Positions 60,664-64,000 of a stretch of 64,000 bases of DNA are shown one piece after another. The stretch is from Marinicellulosiphila megalodicopiae (GTDB taxonomy: Bacteria; Pseudomonadota; Gammaproteobacteria; Pseudomonadales; Natronospirillaceae), in assembly GCF_045862395.1 (NCBI RefSeq), contig NZ_AP023087.1, forward strand, positions 930,001 to 994,000, in the 5' to 3' direction. The notes under the pieces were generated by a model, which did not search any database, had not been told where the DNA came from, and worked only from the letters and a program-made list of their open reading frames with translations. The position numbers and the translations under genes were made by a program. Each line of letters begins with the position of its first letter. Positions within the stretch are counted from its first letter, which is position 1.

Positions 60664-61536
60664 ATGAATGATATTTTAAGCACGACTCCAAGCACGACTC
60701 CAAGCACGACTCCAAGCACGACTCCAAGCACTACCCCAAATAAAGTAAGTGATATTATTTTAGATATCAGTGATATCGATATGACTTTTCCAACACCCAA
60801 TGGTGATTTTACAGCGTTAAAAGATGTTTCATTAAAATTAAAAAAAGGAGAGTTCGTTTCATTAATTGGACACTCAGGTTGTGGTAAATCAACCGTGTTA
60901 AATGTGGTTGCCGGACTTTATCAAGCGACAAAAGGAGGTGTGATTTTAAATGGTAAAGAAGTTACAGAGCCAGGTCCTGAGCGTGCTGTTGTGTTTCAAA
61001 ATCATTCATTGCTACCATGGCTAAGTGCTTTTCAAAATGTTGAATTAGCCGTTGATCAGGTTTTTGGTAAAGAGAAATCAAAAGCAGAAAAAAAGGAATG
61101 GATTGAACATAATTTAAAATTAGTACATATGGATCATGCCATGCACAAACGTCCGGATGAAATATCCGGCGGTATGAAGCAGCGAGTGGGTATTGCAAGA
61201 GCCTTAGCTATGCAGCCTGATATTCTATTAATGGATGAACCATTTGGTGCACTTGATGCGTTAACCCGTGCTCATATGCAAGACTCGTTAATGGAAATTC
61301 AAGCTGAATTAAATAATACAGTAATTATGATTACTCATGATGTAGATGAAGCTGTTTTATTATCTGACCGTATTGTGATGATGACAAATGGGCCTGCTGC
61401 TACTATTGGTGAAATTTTACATGTGGATTTAGAGAGACCAAGAAGCCGTTTAGAATTAGCAAGCGATCCACATTACAATCAATTAAGAGCAGAAGTATTA
61501 CGTTTCTTATATGAAAAACAACGTAAAGTTGCTTAA
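60664..61536 (+). CDS. nrtD: nitrate ABC transporter, ATPase NrtD-like
   Basis: A 290-residue ATPase: Walker A GHSGCGKST, Q-loop FQNHSLLPWLSAFQNVELAV, signature ISGGMKQRVGIARALAMQ, Walker B LLMDEPFGALD and H-loop MITHDVDEAV. It is a single ATPase domain without a C-terminal NrtA-like domain, so it is NrtD-type and not NrtC. ATG 60664 has TTAGGTGA at good distance; an in-frame GTG lies nine bases upstream. The N-terminal ~25 residues are Ser-Thr-Thr-Pro repeats encoded by a 12-bp tandem repeat and precede the true domain start (LDISDIDMTFPTPNG). Confidence 0.93.
   Translation: MNDILSTTPSTTPSTTPSTTPSTTPNKVSDIILDISDIDMTFPTPNGDFTALKDVSLKLKKGEFVSLIGHSGCGKSTVLNVVAGLYQATKGGVILNGKEVTEPGPERAVVFQNHSLLPWLSAFQNVELAVDQVFGKEKSKAEKKEWIEHNLKLVHMDHAMHKRPDEISGGMKQRVGIARALAMQPDILLMDEPFGALDALTRAHMQDSLMEIQAELNNTVIMITHDVDEAVLLSDRIVMMTNGPAATIGEILHVDLERPRSRLELASDPHYNQLRAEVLRFLYEKQRKVA
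60679..60738 (+). repeat. 12-bp tandem repeat inside nrtD
   Basis: AGCACGACTCCA is present four times perfectly and once with changes, coding for repeated STTP. The unit is a multiple of three, so copy-number change would only lengthen or shorten the N-terminal tail. Confidence 0.95.
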
Positions 61537-61561
61537 TGATTTTTAAACAATAGGCAGCTAA

Positions 61562-62893
61562 ATGAGCGAGCATCCGTTATCAACTTATCATGTGTTAAAG
61601 GAAGAAAAAGCTGATTATATTAAAAAAATAATTGTAATTGGTGCTGGCCCAGTAGGCATAAAATTTTGTTGTGAGTTATTGCAACGATCAGATAAATATG
61701 ACATTCATATTTTTTCAAATGAGCCGTTTGAACCTTATAATCGAACCAAATTATCGTCTTGGTTAGCCGGTCAAACTTCACGAGAATCAATTGAAATTGA
61801 TATGTCTGATCTTTTAAATTATTCACGTTTTAAATTAAGTCATATAAAAATTGAAAAAATCGATAAGAGAAATAATCAAGTTATTGATATTTTAGGCGAC
61901 ACTCATAAATATGATCACTTAGTAATTGCCACAGGTGCAAGGACTCATGTGCCAAATATTTCAGGGGTTAATCTTTGTGGGGTTTATACGTTTCGAAATT
62001 TAAAAGATGCTGAACATTTATTTTCACGAATCGCTCGATCGCGACATATAGTGGTAGCAGGTGGTGGCATGCTAGGAATTGAAACCGCAAAATCTCTTAC
62101 TAAATTTAATACTAAAATTACTCTAATCCAACAGGGTTCGCACCTAATGAATCATCATTTGGATGAGTATGCTGCCAACTTACTGAGAAATGAACTACAA
62201 AAATGTAATATTGATGTCATTGTTTGCTCGGGAGTGAGAGAAATTATTGGCTCTGAGTATGTTGAGAGTGTTCGTTTATTTGGTAATAAAATAATCCGCT
62301 GCGATACCGTCATTTTATGTACAGGGATTAAACCCAATATTGAATTAGCTAGGAATGCAAATTTAGGTGTAGGTAAAGGCATTATTGTGAATGATCAATT
62401 AATAGCTTCAAATCAATCGATTTTTGCCATTGGTGAATGCAGTGAGCATCGAGGAAAAGTTTACTCAGTTGTTCATCCAGGTTATGAACAAGCAATGGTT
62501 GCAGCTAATTCAATCATTACAGGAAAAACTAATTATCGAGGTTCATTTGTTGTGAATAAGATAAATGTAATCGATCAAAACATTTTTAGTTTTGGCCAGG
62601 TAACCAATATTGAAAAAAATCCATTAATTAAAGTTTTAATATTTAAAAATAAAAACGTATATCGAAAAATAGTATTAAAAAGAAATAATATTATTGGTGT
62701 GATTGGATATGGTCAGTGGGAAGGTGAGCATCAGGTAAAAAAAAGTTTTACCAAACAGAAAAAACTCAGTTTTTGGCAGCAGTTAAAATTTAAGTTGTAT
62801 GGCGATATTAATCCTTCAAAAATATCTGCCAATAATGCTGGAAATTTAAAAAGTGGTTTGCCTACACAAAAAATTGAAAATAAGGAGCGTTAA
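61562..62893 (+). CDS. NAD(P)/FAD-dependent oxidoreductase of the nitrate cluster
   Basis: A 443-residue pyridine-nucleotide-disulphide-type flavoprotein: FAD site IIVIGAGPVGIKFCCELLQ, NAD(P) site HIVVAGGGMLGIETAKSLTK, and FAD C-terminal site QSIFAIGECSEHRGKVY. PYNRTKLSSWLAG is the pattern of the N-terminal module of NirB and of nitrite/rubredoxin reductase-like proteins. It has no siroheme domain and no bacterioferritin-associated [2Fe-2S] Cys cluster. It probably passes electrons to an assimilatory nitrate or nitrite reductase (inference from context). Its stop overlaps the next start (TAATG), so it is translationally coupled with the following ferredoxin reductase. Confidence 0.85.
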   Translation: MSEHPLSTYHVLKEEKADYIKKIIVIGAGPVGIKFCCELLQRSDKYDIHIFSNEPFEPYNRTKLSSWLAGQTSRESIEIDMSDLLNYSRFKLSHIKIEKIDKRNNQVIDILGDTHKYDHLVIATGARTHVPNISGVNLCGVYTFRNLKDAEHLFSRIARSRHIVVAGGGMLGIETAKSLTKFNTKITLIQQGSHLMNHHLDEYAANLLRNELQKCNIDVIVCSGVREIIGSEYVESVRLFGNKIIRCDTVILCTGIKPNIELARNANLGVGKGIIVNDQLIASNQSIFAIGECSEHRGKVYSVVHPGYEQAMVAANSIITGKTNYRGSFVVNKINVIDQNIFSFGQVTNIEKNPLIKVLIFKNKNVYRKIVLKRNNIIGVIGYGQWEGEHQVKKSFTKQKKLSFWQQLKFKLYGDINPSKISANNAGNLKSGLPTQKIENKER

Positions 62894-63882
62894 TGACAAT
62901 CATACATTATCAAAATTTAGATGTTGAACTGAAAATAGGGGAAACTTTATTAGATGGGTTATTGCGAAATGGTTTTGATGTACCATGTGGGTGCAAGGCA
63001 GGAAAATGCCAAAGTTGCTTAGTCAGTGTTAAATCAACAAACGACTCATTAAAAAGCTCACAGTATGGCGTTAATGATACACAAAAATCCCTAGGCTATG
63101 TGTTAAGTTGTCAATTTAAACCATTATCTAATACAACAATTACTCCTGTAAGTGCAAATGGAAAGCAAATTGAAGCGATCGTTATCGATAAAGTATTTCT
63201 AAATGACAATGTGGTGCGCATTCGTTTAAAAGCCCCATTTGAATACATAACAGGTCAATACGTGACACTCTATAAAAACGCTCAAATCGCGCGTTCATAT
63301 TCAATCGTCAGTCACCCCATTTACCATGATTTTATTGAGTTGCATATTCGAATATTAAAAAACGGAGTATTCAGTCAATGGATTAAAAACGATGTATGGG
63401 TTGGGCATAAAATTGGTGTACAAGGGCCAATGGGGGATTGTGTGTATAAAAAAGAAAATAGGGATATGTTGTTAATTGCAACAGGAACTGGAATTGCACC
63501 AATATATGGCATTGTGCAAGATGCTATTATAAATGGGCATAAAAAAGACATTCAAATAGTGTACGCAGCCATGCGATATAAAGATTTGTATTTAGCGAAA
63601 GACTTACAGGTATTATTGAAAAAATATTCAAACATCAAATTGCATTTAATTACTCAATATAGCTCAGGAATAGGGGCGTGCAAGCAAGATGTGTATCAAT
63701 ACGTGCAAGAAAAAATTAAAAATTTATCAGAAAAAAACGTCTATGTATGTGGCGTTGACAGCTTTGTAAAAAAAATGAAAAAGAAATTAATTAGTAATGG
63801 TTTGAATCTTGCAAACCTTTCATATGAGAGTTTTTTAAGTTTTGAACCCACTGATGAAGGTAAGAAGCCAGATGTTAAGTAA
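62893..63882 (+). CDS. [2Fe-2S] ferredoxin / FAD / NAD reductase fusion
   Basis: A 329-residue three-domain electron-transfer protein. The plant-type ferredoxin domain (~1-90) has cluster ligands CGCKAGKCQSCL plus a later Cys in LSCQF. The FAD domain (~95-195) has ARSYSIVS (R-x-Y-S). The NAD domain (~200-320) shows LIATGTGIAPIYGIV and VYVCGVDSF. This is the layout of phenol-hydroxylase/benzoate-dioxygenase reductases. In the nrt operon it most likely feeds NADH electrons to nitrate or nitrite reductase. The ribosome-binding site is AAGGAG. It overlaps the flavoprotein gene by one base and the next gene by 11. Confidence 0.87.
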   Translation: MTIIHYQNLDVELKIGETLLDGLLRNGFDVPCGCKAGKCQSCLVSVKSTNDSLKSSQYGVNDTQKSLGYVLSCQFKPLSNTTITPVSANGKQIEAIVIDKVFLNDNVVRIRLKAPFEYITGQYVTLYKNAQIARSYSIVSHPIYHDFIELHIRILKNGVFSQWIKNDVWVGHKIGVQGPMGDCVYKKENRDMLLIATGTGIAPIYGIVQDAIINGHKKDIQIVYAAMRYKDLYLAKDLQVLLKKYSNIKLHLITQYSSGIGACKQDVYQYVQEKIKNLSEKNVYVCGVDSFVKKMKKKLISNGLNLANLSYESFLSFEPTDEGKKPDVK

Positions 63883-64000
63883 AGCGGTATGTGAACAATT
63901 TATTCAAAAACATAAATTAGACCAAGCTTATATTGATAAAGCGCAAAAACATTACGTCTCTATGATTAAATCGTTTATCAATCAGAAAGAATATAATTCA
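63872..64000 (+). CDS. start of an unidentified protein (partial)
   Basis: The ATG at 63872 overlaps the end of the ferredoxin-reductase gene, and the frame stays open for 43 codons to the window edge (MLSKAVCEQFIQKHKLDQAY ...). GAAGG lies ten bases upstream. The opening resembles P-loop kinase-like proteins (D-glycerate-3-kinase type) as I remember them, but too little is visible to be sure. The overlap suggests it belongs to the nrt operon. Confidence 0.5.
   Translation, partial: MLSKAVCEQFIQKHKLDQAYIDKAQKHYVSMIKSFINQKEYNS

Overview
The window is 64 kb of AT-rich chromosomal DNA (roughly one third G+C by eye). It comes from a gammaproteobacterium that I cannot name to genus. The assignment rests on slmA, purT, rnt, mdlA/mdlB, pcnB-folK and yehS, and on the order mutM-rpmG-rpmB-radC-coaBC-algC-argB. 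No rRNA, tRNA or CRISPR array was recognised.

Region by region. 1-5.5 kb: small hypotheticals, a broken ORF, a RhuM protein, two pentapeptide-repeat proteins and decayed repeats. 5.6-25.3 kb: a lineage-specific surface island. It holds a BspA-like lipoprotein with an apparently broken leader and three lipoproteins sharing one N-terminal scaffold. Two of these end in leucine-rich repeats, one split by an IS5-family insertion; the third ends in a formylglycine-generating-enzyme (FGE)-type domain. The island also holds a 1307-residue lipoprotein with a solute-binding fold and PKD domains, three paralogous LuxR-type regulators, one sensor-only paralogue and the remnant of a further regulator. A motif of the type TACCCCTAATAT(A/T)GGGG recurs in front of several of these genes. 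25.3-30.1 kb: short tandem repeats, the mdlA-mdlB exporter and a gene-free stretch with two ~125-bp direct repeats, each ending in a perfect DnaA box. 30.1-53.2 kb: mostly housekeeping genes for DNA repair, ribosomal proteins, CoA, arginine, folate, RNA processing, tyrosyl-tRNA synthetase and purines, plus an envelope peptidase. The AlgC-like protein here lacks the canonical catalytic serine. 53.2-57.7 kb: a decay zone. It contains an IS30-family element that splits an acetyltransferase gene (the original reading frame can be rebuilt exactly), two broken RAYT-type transposases and a tandem array of REP-like units. 57.7-64 kb: a nitrate-assimilation operon (ABC transporter nrtABD and two electron-transfer flavoproteins) behind a candidate NtrC site, a well-spaced sigma-54 promoter and a leader carrying an intrinsic terminator.

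How the genes work together (inference). The island looks like a co-regulated, recombining set of surface lipoproteins under its own LuxR-type regulators. Signs of variation are octa-G tracts, domain swapping, insertion sequences and a homopolymer frameshift. The nrt operon would import nitrate under nitrogen limitation and supply reducing power to a nitrate or nitrite reductase beyond the right edge.
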